DNA of 64,000 nucleotides from positions 184,486-248,485 of the forward strand of contig NZ_JACEGD010000015.1 of assembly GCF_016031635.1 (NCBI RefSeq), read 5' to 3'. Below, piece after piece: positions 41,504 to 49,948 of the stretch. How positions within the stretch are numbered: the stretch's first letter is position 1; the number at the start of each line of letters is the position of its first letter. This stretch comes from Bradyrhizobium diversitatis (GTDB lineage: Bacteria > Pseudomonadota > Alphaproteobacteria > Rhizobiales > Xanthobacteraceae). Under the pieces are notes generated by a model, which saw nothing but the letters and a program-made list of their open reading frames with translations, was not told the origin of the DNA and did no database searches. Position numbers and translations under genes: made by a program.

Positions 41504-42112
41504 ATGTTGGACGTTGCAATGATCGAACGAGGCCTGGAGAAGACGGGCAAGAGCAAGGGCGGCCTGGCAGCAGCCATGGGCGTGCGACCCGGCGCGGTCT
41601 CGGAGATCCTCGGCGGCGAGCGTCTGGTAAAGGCATCGGAAATCATTCCGATCATGGAATATCTCGAGCTCAATCTCGCGCCGATCATGGGCCGCGTCGG
41701 AGCCGGCGCGGTGATCGAGCCGGACTATGAACAGGTCCCCCCGGAAGGTCTCGGCGACATCACATTGCCCTTCCCGATCATGGAAGAGACGGTTGCGTTC
41801 GAGATCGTAGGCGATTCGATGCTGCCCAAATACGAGAGCGGCGACGTGATCGTGGTCTACAAGGACCAGCGCCATCCGCTCTCGAGCTTCTACGGCGAAG
41901 AGGCAGTGGTCCGCCTCAAGACCGGCGAGCGCTATCTGAAGACCATCGAGCGGGGAAAATCGCCCTCCGTCGTCAATCTCACGAGCTTCAATGCCAAGCC
42001 GATCGTCGGCGTCAAGCTCGAGTGGGTGGGTGAGATCTGCCTGTCCATGCCGAAGGGGCAGCTCGAGCGGCTGCGTGCGAAATCGGCGCGCCCTCGCAAG
42101 AAGGGCAAGTAA
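41504..42112 (+). CDS. LexA/CI-like S24 family repressor with N-terminal HTH
   Basis: 202-aa protein with an N-terminal XRE-like DNA-binding domain (KSKGGLAAAMGVRPGAVSEILGGERL, residues 17-41) and a C-terminal S24 peptidase-like domain. The nucleophile is S105 in VGDSMLP and the general base is probably K146 in RYLKTI. An Ala-Gly pair at 67-68 lies 37 residues before the serine, close to the LexA spacing (cleavage to Ser about 35), so RecA-stimulated self-cleavage is plausible. GAGGGA precedes the ATG. It is divergent from the GcrA-like gene and upstream of the 91-aa gene; shared operators lie at all three promoters. Confidence 0.85.
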   Translation: MLDVAMIERGLEKTGKSKGGLAAAMGVRPGAVSEILGGERLVKASEIIPIMEYLELNLAPIMGRVGAGAVIEPDYEQVPPEGLGDITLPFPIMEETVAFEIVGDSMLPKYESGDVIVVYKDQRHPLSSFYGEEAVVRLKTGERYLKTIERGKSPSVVNLTSFNAKPIVGVKLEWVGEICLSMPKGQLERLRAKSARPRKKGK

Positions 42113-42153
42113 GGACCACACGATCAGCGACTTCTGATTTATAGAAATCGCGA

Positions 42154-42182
42154 TTGACAAAGTTCCGTTTTTCGGAAATACT
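42154..42182 (+). promoter_or_regulatory. Near-consensus sigma70 promoter with repressor operator in the spacer
   Basis: TTGACA (42154-42159), 17 bp, AATACT (42177-42182). The perfect palindrome TTCCGTTTTTCGGAA (42163-42177) starts 3 bp after the -35 box, exactly as in the S24 gene promoter. It should drive the 91-aa gene at 42222 under tight repression. Confidence 0.72.
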
Positions 42183-42221
42183 CTACCGCGTCCCCGACCA
42201 CGGGCGCGGCAGGATCGTTTC

Positions 42222-42497
42222 ATGCAATACTTCGTCGTGATGATCGAATATGGGCGGCGGGGCCGCGAGGCGGTCGTCGATCCCGAAATCACGAGGCGAG
42301 AGGTCATCTCCCGCATCGCCTCGGGTGAATACCGGAACATCTCGTTCATCCACGAAATCGTGGAGAATACCGTCGAGGACGTAACCGAGGCCATGCTGAC
42401 CGAGGCCGCCCTGCCCCAGATTGCGCCCGAGGATGTCGACCTCCAGGCAATCCGCCTTGATCATATCCGCGATCTGCGCAAGCACGAGCGGACGTGA
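42222..42497 (+). CDS. Hypothetical acidic protein (91 aa), probable target of the S24 repressor
   Basis: Starts MQYFVVMIEYGRRGREAVVD and contains RREVISRIASGEYRNISFIHEIVENTVEDVTEAM, a mixed alpha/beta, acidic protein with no recognised domain. It has a near-consensus promoter carrying the repressor operator (42154-42182), so it would be strongly induced when the S24 repressor is removed. Resembles small phage or plasmid proteins only in genomic context. No function assigned. Confidence 0.75.
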   Translation: MQYFVVMIEYGRRGREAVVDPEITRREVISRIASGEYRNISFIHEIVENTVEDVTEAMLTEAALPQIAPEDVDLQAIRLDHIRDLRKHERT

Positions 42498-42535
42498 CGC
42501 AGGCCAAGCAGCTTGCGTCACGGCCCGGACGAGCC

Positions 42536-43510
42536 TCAGACCAGAAGAACGGTCGATCCCGTGGTCTTGCGCGCCGCAAGATCGGTATGCGCCTTGGCGG
42601 CGTCCTTCAGCGGATAGGTCTGGTGCACCTCGATCTTGACCGCGCCGGACTTGACGACGTCGAACAGTTCGTTCGCCATCGCGACCAGATTTTCGCGCTT
42701 GGCGGCGTAGGTGAACAGCGTCGGACGCGTGACGTAGAGCGACCCCTTCTGTGCCAGCAGGCCGAGATTGAGCGGCTCGACGGCTCCCGAAGACTGGCCG
42801 AACAGAGCCGCGACACCGAGCGGCGCGAGGCAATCCAGCGATTTGAGGAACGTGTCCTTGCCGACGGAATCGTAGACCACCGGCACCTTCTTGCCGCCGG
42901 TGATTTCGTCGACCCGCTTTACGAAATCTTCCCGCGTGTAGATGATCACATGGTCGCACCCATGTGCCTTGGCGAGTTTTGCCTTCTCGTCGGTGCTGAC
43001 GGTGCCGATCACGGTCGCGCCGAGATGCTTGGCCCACTGACTCAAGATCAGACCGACGCCGCCGGCCGCAGCGTGAAGCAGGATGGTATCGCCGGCCTTC
43101 ACCCGATAGGTCTGCCGGATCAGGTATTGCGTGGTGAGCCCCTTGAGCATCATTGCCGCCGCAGTCTTGTCATCGACGCCGTCGGGCAATTTCAACAGCC
43201 GGTCGGCGGGGATCAGCCGCGCCTCGGAATAAGCCCCGAGCGGCGAGGCGCCATAAGCGACGCGATCGCCCGGCTTCAGATCGGTGACACCGGGCCCGAC
43301 CTCCTCGACGACACCAGCCGCCTCGCTGCCGAGCCCGCTCGGCAATTGCGCCGGATAGAGACCCGAACGGTTGTAGATGTCGACGAAATTGAGGCCGACA
43401 GCCGTGTGGCGGATGCGCGCTTCGCCAGGTCCAGGCTTGCCGACACTGACCTCTTCCCAGACCAGGACTTCCGGACCGCCGGTCTTGTGAAAGCGAATGG
43501 CATGCGTCAT
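42536..43510 (-). CDS. NADPH:quinone oxidoreductase (zinc-independent MDR family)
   Basis: 324-aa medium-chain reductase. The GroES-like N-terminal domain (HKTGGPEVLVWEEV, RSGLYPAQLPSGLGSEAAGVVEEVG) and the NADPH-binding AAAGGVGLILSQWAK motif near 148-162 are typical of QOR; structural zinc cysteines are absent, as in the quinone-reductase subfamily. It reduces quinones or activated enones. It converges with the 91-aa gene and has no operon partners. Confidence 0.88.
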   Translation of the reverse strand: MTHAIRFHKTGGPEVLVWEEVSVGKPGPGEARIRHTAVGLNFVDIYNRSGLYPAQLPSGLGSEAAGVVEEVGPGVTDLKPGDRVAYGASPLGAYSEARLIPADRLLKLPDGVDDKTAAAMMLKGLTTQYLIRQTYRVKAGDTILLHAAAGGVGLILSQWAKHLGATVIGTVSTDEKAKLAKAHGCDHVIIYTREDFVKRVDEITGGKKVPVVYDSVGKDTFLKSLDCLAPLGVAALFGQSSGAVEPLNLGLLAQKGSLYVTRPTLFTYAAKRENLVAMANELFDVVKSGAVKIEVHQTYPLKDAAKAHTDLAARKTTGSTVLLV

Positions 43511-43733
43511 GGGCGTTACTCCCTTATCGTTACAGTGAAATCCAGTGAACCCGGTCGGCCTGCGAAACAGGCATTTGGTCCGCCCCTTACAGTACCATCC
43601 GTAACAAGAATGTCACAGCGAACTACAAACGCTCGCCGTTCCGCCTCTGTTCGAAAGAGTTGATGAGGGCTCTGGGGCAACCGGCAGTAGCTTTCGCGCG
43701 GGGGTTGGTGGTCGCCTGCGAAGGAGAGCCGCG

Positions 43734-43934
43734 ATGCCAGCTTACGTTCAGCATCATCAGGACGTCGAGATCGCGCCTGTGAATTGCCCCACCTGCATGG
43801 GGTTCCTGCCGATGTATGTGCGCGAGGTCGAGCCGCATTGGAGCCTTGCCATAATCGACTTCGTCTATGAATGCGCCGATTGCGGCGCCGAGGTCAGACA
43901 GACGATCCGCAAGCCGGAGCTGCTGCGGCACTGA
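43734..43934 (+). CDS. Small zinc-ribbon-like protein (66 aa)
   Basis: Contains two C-x-x-C pairs (CPTC at residues 18-21 and CADC at about 47-50) spaced to form one zinc ribbon, in the sequence MPAYVQHHQDVEIAPVNCPT and FVYECADCGAEVRQTIRKPE. GGAGAG lies upstream of the ATG. Similar short zinc-finger proteins occur in Bradyrhizobium. Function unknown. Confidence 0.65.
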   Translation: MPAYVQHHQDVEIAPVNCPTCMGFLPMYVREVEPHWSLAIIDFVYECADCGAEVRQTIRKPELLRH

Positions 43935-43940
43935 TCGCAC

Positions 43941-44072
43941 GAACGGCGAACCGCTTAACTATTTGCGCTAAGCGGAAAAAACGCCGTTCACGCGGGTCTG
44001 ATGTCTCCCAAACGAGGCTTGTTCTTTGCCGGGAACGCAGGCAGAACAAGCCTCAACCAAGACCTTTGGGAG
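43941..44072 (+). promoter_or_regulatory. 5' leader with two stacked hairpins, the second covering the MoxR ribosome site
   Basis: First structure: GAACGGCG (43941-43948) with CGCCGTTC (43982-43989), enclosing CCGCTTA/TAAGCGG. Second structure: CTCCCAAA (44005-44012) pairs with TTTGGGAG (44065-44072), and GAGGCTTGTTCT (44014-44025) pairs perfectly with AGAACAAGCCTC (44043-44054). GGGAG at 44068-44072 is the Shine-Dalgarno for GTG 44082, so folding would hide it. This supports translational control and a start at 44082. Confidence 0.6.
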
Positions 44073-44081
44073 CGCCCATTC

Positions 44082-45029
44082 GTGGCTGATCAGAAGGCCT
44101 CGACGTCGATCGAGGCAGTGGAGAGCGGCCTCGCCGCGCAAGGCTATATCGCGAGCCGGCAGATCGCGACCGCCGTCTATTTGTCGCAGCAGATCGAGAA
44201 GCCGATCCTGGTCGAGGGCCCCGCAGGCGTCGGCAAGACCGAACTCGCCAAGGCGATCGCGGCCTGGCGCGGCATGAAGATGATACGCCTGCAATGCTAC
44301 GAGGGCCTCGACGAGGCCAAGGCGCTCTATGAGTGGAAATACGCCAAGCAGCTGCTCTATACGCAGATCCTGAAGGACAAGCTCGGCGAGGTTCTCGGCG
44401 GCGCGCAGACGCTGCATGCGGCGCTGGATCAGCTCCACGATTTCGGAGACGTGTTCTTCTCCAAGGAGTTCGTCGAGCCGCGTCCCCTGCTCCAGGCACT
44501 GGAGCAGCCGGGCGGCTGCGTGCTCCTGATTGACGAGATCGACAAGTCGGATGCGGAGTTTGAATCGCTGCTGCTGGAAATCCTCTCGGACTTCCAGGTC
44601 ACGATCCCCGAGCTCGGAACCGTGTCGGCCATCACACCGCCGACCGTGATCCTCACCTCCAACAGCGAGCGCGATCTCGGCGACGCCCTGAAACGGCGCT
44701 GCCTGCATCTTCATATCGGCTTTCCCGAGCAGCGCCTCGAGGAACGCATCGTCGAAAGCCGCGTGCCCGGCATCTCCCAGACGTTGCGCCGGCAGATGGT
44801 CGGCTTCATCCACGAGATCCGCTCGCTGGATCTGAAGAAGCTGCCGTCGGTCAGCGAGACCATCGACTGGGCGCGCGTGCTGGTGCTGCTCCAGGCTTCC
44901 GAGCTCGACACCGAGATCGTCAAGGACACACTAAACGTCCTCCTGAAATACGAGACGGACATAGAGGCAGCGGCGCCGCAGGTGACGACCTTCATTGCCA
45001 AGGCGGCACGGTCCAACGTCTTCGGTTGA
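44082..45029 (+). CDS. MoxR family AAA+ ATPase (CoxD-like)
   Basis: 315-aa AAA+ ATPase with Walker A EGPAGVGKTE, Walker B VLLIDEIDK and the MoxR sensor region ILTSNSERDLGDALKRRC. CoxD and other MoxR ATPases work as chaperones with a VWA-domain partner to mature molybdo- or copper-containing dehydrogenases or membrane complexes. The gene next door is the VWA partner, overlapping or 5 bp apart. A GTG start at 44082 is preferred: an in-frame ATG at 44001 would place the 5' hairpin inside the coding sequence and gives a non-family N terminus. Confidence 0.85.
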   Translation: MADQKASTSIEAVESGLAAQGYIASRQIATAVYLSQQIEKPILVEGPAGVGKTELAKAIAAWRGMKMIRLQCYEGLDEAKALYEWKYAKQLLYTQILKDKLGEVLGGAQTLHAALDQLHDFGDVFFSKEFVEPRPLLQALEQPGGCVLLIDEIDKSDAEFESLLLEILSDFQVTIPELGTVSAITPPTVILTSNSERDLGDALKRRCLHLHIGFPEQRLEERIVESRVPGISQTLRRQMVGFIHEIRSLDLKKLPSVSETIDWARVLVLLQASELDTEIVKDTLNVLLKYETDIEAAAPQVTTFIAKAARSNVFG

Positions 45030-45034
45030 CGCCG

Positions 45035-46411
45035 ATGCGCGAGAACCTCCATCGTTTCTTTCGAGCGGCGCGGGGCGTCGGCGTTCACGTCTCGCCTGCC
45101 GAAAGCATCGATGCGATGCGCGCAGTCGCGCAAGTCGGCATCTCCGACCGCGCCGTCCTGCGCGACGCGCTGCTCCTGACACTTGCCAAGTCGCAGGACG
45201 AGAAGCTCGCGCTCGGTGACTGCTTTGATCTGTTCTTCAGTCAGCCGGAGCCGCGGCAGGACCAGCCCGAGGCCGGCGAAGACGACGCTCCGCAGGACTC
45301 AGGTCAGCCGCCCTCCTCCGGCGCTCCCAGCGATGCCGGCGAAGGTCAGCCTCCCGAAGGTCTAGGCCCGCTCGCTCAGATGCTGCTGTCGCAGGACCGC
45401 AATACGATTGCGGCTGCGATTGCCAGCGCCTCCGGGGCGGCCTCCCTGTCCGACATCCGCTACTCCACTCAGCGCGGCATCTTCTCCAGCCGCATCCTCG
45501 ACGCCATGGGCCTCCAGCGCCTGCGTGACGATCTCGACGGGCTGACCGCGACCAACCCGTCGCTGGCCGAGCGTCTGCGCGCCGCGCTGGACGCCTTGCG
45601 CGAAGCCGTGCGCGATACGGTCTCTCAGGGGCTTGCACTCTATGCCCGCGAGGAGGCCGAAAACCTCCGCAACGAGATCTTGCGCAATGCGCCGCTTGCC
45701 CGCATCGAGCGGCGCCAGGTCGCCGAGATGCGCGCCCTCATCCGTCAGATCGCGCACCGGCTGCGCGAGCGCTACTCGAAGCCGCGCAAACGTCAGCGCC
45801 GCGGCCATCTCGACGTCCGTCGCACGCTCCGCCGGAATGCGGCCTGGGGCGGCGTGCCCTTCCTTACGGCATGGAAGCGCAAGCATCGCGACCGGCCGAA
45901 GATCGTAGCACTGTGCGACGTCTCGGGCTCCGTTGCGCAAGTGTCCGATTTCTTTCTGCTGCTCATCCACTCGCTGCACGAGGTGGTCGACGATGTCCGC
46001 TCCTTCGCCTTCTCCTCGCACCTGATCGAGGTGAGCAGGATCCTGGAATCGAAGTCGCCGGAGGAGGCGATGTCCGAGATCATGTCCAAGGTCGGCTTCG
46101 GCTCGTCGGACTACGGTTCCTCGCTGCTCGATTTCGAGAAGGAGTTCATGAGCACGCTGACGCCGCACACCACGGTGATCGTGCTCGGCGATGCCCGCAG
46201 CAACAATCTCGACCCGCGCGCTGACATTTTGCGCCGGATCTCCGATCGCTCGAAGCGACTGGTCTGGCTCAATCCCGAGGGGCGGCTCGCCTGGGGCTTT
46301 GGCGATTCCGAGATGCCGCGCTACGCGACCTTTTGCACCGTGGTGCGCCAATGCGCCACTGCGCACCAGCTCGAGCGCGCCGTGTCCGATATCGTGGCGA
46401 CTTATCAGTGA
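45035..46411 (+). CDS. CoxE-like VWA domain-containing protein
   Basis: 458-aa protein with a C-terminal von Willebrand factor A domain: the MIDAS-type DVSGS motif is in VALCDVSGSVAQVSDF, later TTVIVLGDARSNN. It belongs to the CoxE/YeaD-type proteins that partner a MoxR ATPase. A long acidic, Pro/Gln/Ser-rich linker lies near residues 70-115. A TTG at 45026 overlaps the previous stop, but the ATG at 45035 is the likely start. The target is not obvious; xanthine dehydrogenase genes 12 kb away are a candidate client, an inference only. Confidence 0.85.
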   Translation: MRENLHRFFRAARGVGVHVSPAESIDAMRAVAQVGISDRAVLRDALLLTLAKSQDEKLALGDCFDLFFSQPEPRQDQPEAGEDDAPQDSGQPPSSGAPSDAGEGQPPEGLGPLAQMLLSQDRNTIAAAIASASGAASLSDIRYSTQRGIFSSRILDAMGLQRLRDDLDGLTATNPSLAERLRAALDALREAVRDTVSQGLALYAREEAENLRNEILRNAPLARIERRQVAEMRALIRQIAHRLRERYSKPRKRQRRGHLDVRRTLRRNAAWGGVPFLTAWKRKHRDRPKIVALCDVSGSVAQVSDFFLLLIHSLHEVVDDVRSFAFSSHLIEVSRILESKSPEEAMSEIMSKVGFGSSDYGSSLLDFEKEFMSTLTPHTTVIVLGDARSNNLDPRADILRRISDRSKRLVWLNPEGRLAWGFGDSEMPRYATFCTVVRQCATAHQLERAVSDIVATYQ

Positions 46412-46430
46412 GCAATATCAGCCGCCCGCG

Positions 46431-46613
46431 TCAGGCGGCATTCCGCTCGCCCTGCGCGAGATTGCACTCCCGGAAGTGATAGGCGATTTCGTCGAGCGCG
46501 CGCTGCTCCCATTCCTCAGCCTGCGCGAGCCAGAATACCCGACGTTCGAAATCGCGCGCCGCGCGCTCGCGGCATAGAAATTCCTGACTACGGATTTCAA
46601 CCAGCCTCTTCAT
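46431..46613 (-). CDS. Small basic hypothetical protein (60 aa)
   Basis: MKRLVEIRSQEFLCRERAAR followed by FWLAQAEEWEQRALDEIAYHFRECN, a helical charged protein. AGGAG lies 9 nt upstream of the ATG at 46613, while the frame continues open to 46676 with a poorer N terminus. This protein type is common in Bradyrhizobium. Convergent with the CoxE-like gene. Confidence 0.6.
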   Translation of the reverse strand: MKRLVEIRSQEFLCRERAARDFERRVFWLAQAEEWEQRALDEIAYHFRECNLAQGERNAA

Positions 46614-46965
46614 GCACTCACACTCCTGTCGTGTGAAGCCATTCCCTACGGAATAACGTAGCAGAGCCCGGAACAACCCGTCTCGCCATTTCTGTGCATA
46701 TCGCGACGCAGAATAGGACAGCGACCCTTCCCGTGCAGCGCGGCAATTCGCACTGCAACATCAAGCGCAGATCATCATTTAGTGATCGGTAGTTGAGACG
46801 TTATTTGCGAGCAAATGATCTTAACTCTTGTGGCGCAACGAAGTGCGGCAATTTGTGAAGAGACGTTCTAAACATCTCATCGAATTCCGGACTCATTGTC
46901 GTCGCATGGTCTTCATGCAGCGCCGATAACAGAGGCGCGTGAACGTTACGACCGCCTGAGGCAAC
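46614..46965. other. 0.35-kb intergenic stretch, nothing recognised
   Basis: AT-richer than its neighbours; no repeat, RNA gene or family-like frame seen. It is likely to hold promoters for the flanking small genes. Confidence 0.5.
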
Positions 46966-47184
46966 ATGAACGACGATTTCGACTTTGAGCTTTCGCCGGA
47001 CCAATGGGCAGCCCTGCGCTCACTTCGCAACCCGCTGTCGAACGGCCGTCTCAAGGCCCATCTCGTCGAAAGCCTCGTCGCACTCGGCCTCGTCGTCATC
47101 AATGACGGCGTGCCTGCCATGACGCCGACCGGACGCAAGGTGCTCGTGCGCGGATCGTGCCGGCTGCTGGATCTCGTAGCGTGA
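46966..47184 (+). CDS. Small hypothetical protein (72 aa)
   Basis: MNDDFDFELSPDQWAALRSL followed by VESLVALGLVVINDGVPAMTPTGRKVLVRG: a winged-helix-like small unit, with the GVPAMTPTGRK segment resembling the wing of MarR/HTH small proteins. No DNA-binding helix could be assigned with confidence. Convergent with the 463-aa gene, 8 bp apart. Confidence 0.5.
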   Translation: MNDDFDFELSPDQWAALRSLRNPLSNGRLKAHLVESLVALGLVVINDGVPAMTPTGRKVLVRGSCRLLDLVA

Positions 47185-47192
47185 GCGATACG

Positions 47193-48578
47193 TCACCGAG
47201 TGGATTCGTCAATCCACCGGAGGAGCGGCGTTCCATACGCCCGCCTCCAGACGGACAGGAAGCGCGGAAACCAGGAATGAGCCACGGCGCCCTTATAGGC
47301 CCAGGTGCGATACTTCAGACCCTGTTCTGAGATCAGCTCCTGATAGCCGCCGTGAACCTCGGTCGCTGTCCGAATATCCTTCAATATTCCTTGGGCGCAG
47401 GCCCGATAGGCCTCGCCGCCAGTGAATTCGTCATAGTCCAGCATGCGATCCGCGAACTCGACGTTGAACGTCGGCCAGCAGGAACGCCCCTGATAGGCTG
47501 GTGCCGCAATCCTGTGGATCATCTTGTTCCTGGGATTGTCGGCTGAGACCAGGAAATGAAACGTGCTGGGGATACGAAACCGCGGCTCCGCAATGATCAG
47601 ATCCGTCGTGGCCGCGAACATCGCCCGCTCGCTCGCATCGCTCATATTCCAGAATCCACGATGCACGCTGACGAAATCCAGCGCGACCGATGAGGCCGGC
47701 GAGCTCGCCGAACCTTCCAGGGAATGCCTGATATGGCCGTCCTTGCCGAACAGGCGGAGCAGGTCCGTCTTGTACTGCGCAAGATCACGCCCGAGCAGCC
47801 GCTTCAACTCGTTCTCGTCGACGACCCCGAGCTGCACGCCCCACACGAAGGTCGTGTAGACGGAAGCATTGGTCACGAAGCGCCTGCGTTCGGCGCGGGT
47901 GTCCGTTGCGGCGGAGCGCGGCGTGTGGACATCGCAAAGCAAATACCTGGTACCGTCGTCATTGAACGGTTCGAGCTCGCTCGCGAGCTGGAGGATCGCT
48001 CGCTTCAGGTCACCGCCATACTCGGCCAGCAACAGGCGGCCTGCATGCGCGCATTGTGACATTGCCAGATAGGCGGCCGTCCTGTCTTCGGCAGAGATCA
48101 TCTGCTGGAGACCGGCGAGAATGCCGAGCAGCGTGTCCGACGGGCGCGAGAAATAGTTCACGCCGAGGTACCGACCGCGTCCCGCCGGGACAATGGTCGT
48201 CGTGACGACGCCGGCGCGAACCGCCTCCAACAACAAACGGACGCTCTTTTCGAGCAACCGGACCCGCCGCACCGCATCCTGCGGATCCATGACGGTTTCG
48301 GGATCGAGAACGTCGGGATAGAACCACGCGAAGTCTCGCGGATAATAGGCGGAGGCGTGCGGGGCGCCTGTGACGAGGAAAGCCTCGGTCACCGAGAACG
48401 CGCTGTCCATCGAGTGCCGATAAAGGTCCTCGATAGCCGACAACGAATGATGCGACTTTCTCAAGAACCGATCACCGAGAAAATTGACCGCCTGGAGAGC
48501 GTTGGCGACAAGGGTCGCAACCCCGCCCTGGTAAAACCTGTTTCCGCGATGTGACGGCAGGGGAATGTCGCTCTTCAT
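47193..48578 (-). CDS. Six-hairpin glycosidase-like hypothetical protein
   Basis: 461-aa protein without signal peptide. Aromatic-rich segments such as AYYPRDFAWFYPDVLD, ASVYTTFVWGVQLG, RIAAPAYQGRSCWPTFNVEF and TWAYKGAVAHSWFPRFLSVW recall (alpha/alpha)6-barrel glycoside hydrolases and phosphorylases, with conserved Asp/Glu near the start, but no catalytic motif can be named. Start taken at MKSDIPLP (48578); ATG at 48584 is two codons upstream. Not in an operon; function unknown. Confidence 0.55.
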   Translation of the reverse strand: MKSDIPLPSHRGNRFYQGGVATLVANALQAVNFLGDRFLRKSHHSLSAIEDLYRHSMDSAFSVTEAFLVTGAPHASAYYPRDFAWFYPDVLDPETVMDPQDAVRRVRLLEKSVRLLLEAVRAGVVTTTIVPAGRGRYLGVNYFSRPSDTLLGILAGLQQMISAEDRTAAYLAMSQCAHAGRLLLAEYGGDLKRAILQLASELEPFNDDGTRYLLCDVHTPRSAATDTRAERRRFVTNASVYTTFVWGVQLGVVDENELKRLLGRDLAQYKTDLLRLFGKDGHIRHSLEGSASSPASSVALDFVSVHRGFWNMSDASERAMFAATTDLIIAEPRFRIPSTFHFLVSADNPRNKMIHRIAAPAYQGRSCWPTFNVEFADRMLDYDEFTGGEAYRACAQGILKDIRTATEVHGGYQELISEQGLKYRTWAYKGAVAHSWFPRFLSVWRRAYGTPLLRWIDESTR

Positions 48579-48673
48579 GTGCACCTGATGTCTCGCGATT
48601 CCGGCGACGGCCGGTCACCATTCCAAGTGTGACTGATTCGTGTCTCGCCACGATGACGAACGGGGCCGGCCGT

Positions 48674-49948
48674 TCAGCTCGCGGCGGCGCGGCTCTCCCG
48701 CGTCTGAAAATTCTCGATGACCCTGAGCAAGACCCGCGCGCCGGCGTCAGCATCCGCGAGCTCGACATGCTCGTCCGGGTGATGGCTGATGCCGCCGCGG
48801 CAACGGACGAAGATCATGCCGACATCGGCAATGTCGATCATCGCCATGCCGTCGTGCCCTGCCCCGCTCGGCAGCTCGAACACGGAGAGGCCTTCGGCTT
48901 CGATCGCCGACGCGATCTGCTCCTTGAGCCACGGCGCGCAAGGCGCAGTGCGGTTCTCGTGGGTGACGTCAAGCTGAAGGGCCAGCTGCCGGCGCTCGGC
49001 GATCGCCTCGATCCGGCGAACGATATCGGCCACCGCACGTTTGCGGTGCATGTCGGTGGGGGCGCGCAGATCGATGGTGAAGGATACTTCGCCCGGAATG
49101 ACATTGGTCGCGCCGGGCCTCGCCTGGATGTAGCCGACGGTGCCGACCAGGCCGCCCTCGTCGGTGCGGCAAAATTGTTCGATCGCACCGATGCATTCGG
49201 CCGCCCCGGCGAGTGCGTCGCGCCGAAGCTCCATCGGTATGGTGCCGGCGTGACCGGCCATGCCGGTCAGCCGCGCGGCAAGGCGCGTGGCACCGGCAAT
49301 CGCGGTGACGACGCCCACGGGCAGGTTCTGCGCTTCCAGCACCGGCCCCTGCTCGATGTGCAATTCGAGGTATGCGAGCAGCTCACGCCGCGCTCGCGCG
49401 GCCGCGCCGATATGGTCGGGGTCGAGCCCGAACTGCACGAGCGCATCGCGCATCGACACGCCATCACGGTCGCGCGCGTTCAGCACATTCTCGTCAAAGG
49501 TGCCGGCCACCGCACGGCTGCCCAGCAAGGTCGAAGCGAAGCGCACCCCCTCCTCATCGGCAAAACCGACCACCTCGATCGCAAACGGCAGGCGCTTGCC
49601 GCGGCGGTTGAGATCGGCGACGCAAGAGATCGCCGTAATCACACCCAGCGGTCCATCCCATTTGCCGGCATCGCGCACAGTGTCGTAGTGCGAGCCGAGC
49701 ATCAGGCAGGGCGCCCCCGGCCGGTCGCCTTCGTAGCGGCCGCAGACGTTGCCGATCGCATCGAGGCGCGCGCTCATGCCGGCTTCGCGCATCCAGCCCA
49801 GGATGAGGTCCGCTGCCTCGCGCAATTCCTTGGTGAGATAGATGCGGGTGAGTTTGTCACCCTCTTCCGAGATCGTGGCCAGATCGTTGATCCGACGCAC
49901 GATCGCTTCGCCGAGCGATGCATTTTGAACGGCGTTAACGGACCCCAT
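48674..49948 (-). CDS. Zn-dependent allantoate amidohydrolase / N-carbamoyl-amino acid hydrolase (M20)
   Basis: 424-aa M20-type amidohydrolase. The metal ligands sit in GSHYDTV, DGPLG, the Glu pair in ADEEGVRF, LHIEQGP and the C-terminal GISHHPDEH. Allantoate amidohydrolase releases ammonia and CO2 from allantoate giving ureidoglycine; close relatives hydrolyse N-carbamoyl amino acids or beta-ureidopropionate. The neighbouring purine genes (allantoinase, xanthine dehydrogenase) favour allantoate. The start at 49948 is chosen over 50083 because the longer N terminus is basic and unlike the family. Confidence 0.85.
   Translation of the reverse strand: MGSVNAVQNASLGEAIVRRINDLATISEEGDKLTRIYLTKELREAADLILGWMREAGMSARLDAIGNVCGRYEGDRPGAPCLMLGSHYDTVRDAGKWDGPLGVITAISCVADLNRRGKRLPFAIEVVGFADEEGVRFASTLLGSRAVAGTFDENVLNARDRDGVSMRDALVQFGLDPDHIGAAARARRELLAYLELHIEQGPVLEAQNLPVGVVTAIAGATRLAARLTGMAGHAGTIPMELRRDALAGAAECIGAIEQFCRTDEGGLVGTVGYIQARPGATNVIPGEVSFTIDLRAPTDMHRKRAVADIVRRIEAIAERRQLALQLDVTHENRTAPCAPWLKEQIASAIEAEGLSVFELPSGAGHDGMAMIDIADVGMIFVRCRGGISHHPDEHVELADADAGARVLLRVIENFQTRESRAAAS

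Noticed and set aside
44001..44081. ATG 44001 as the start of the MoxR gene
   Set aside because: It would make the inverted repeat encode a non-conserved N terminus; GTG 44082 has a well-placed GGGAG and normal family length.
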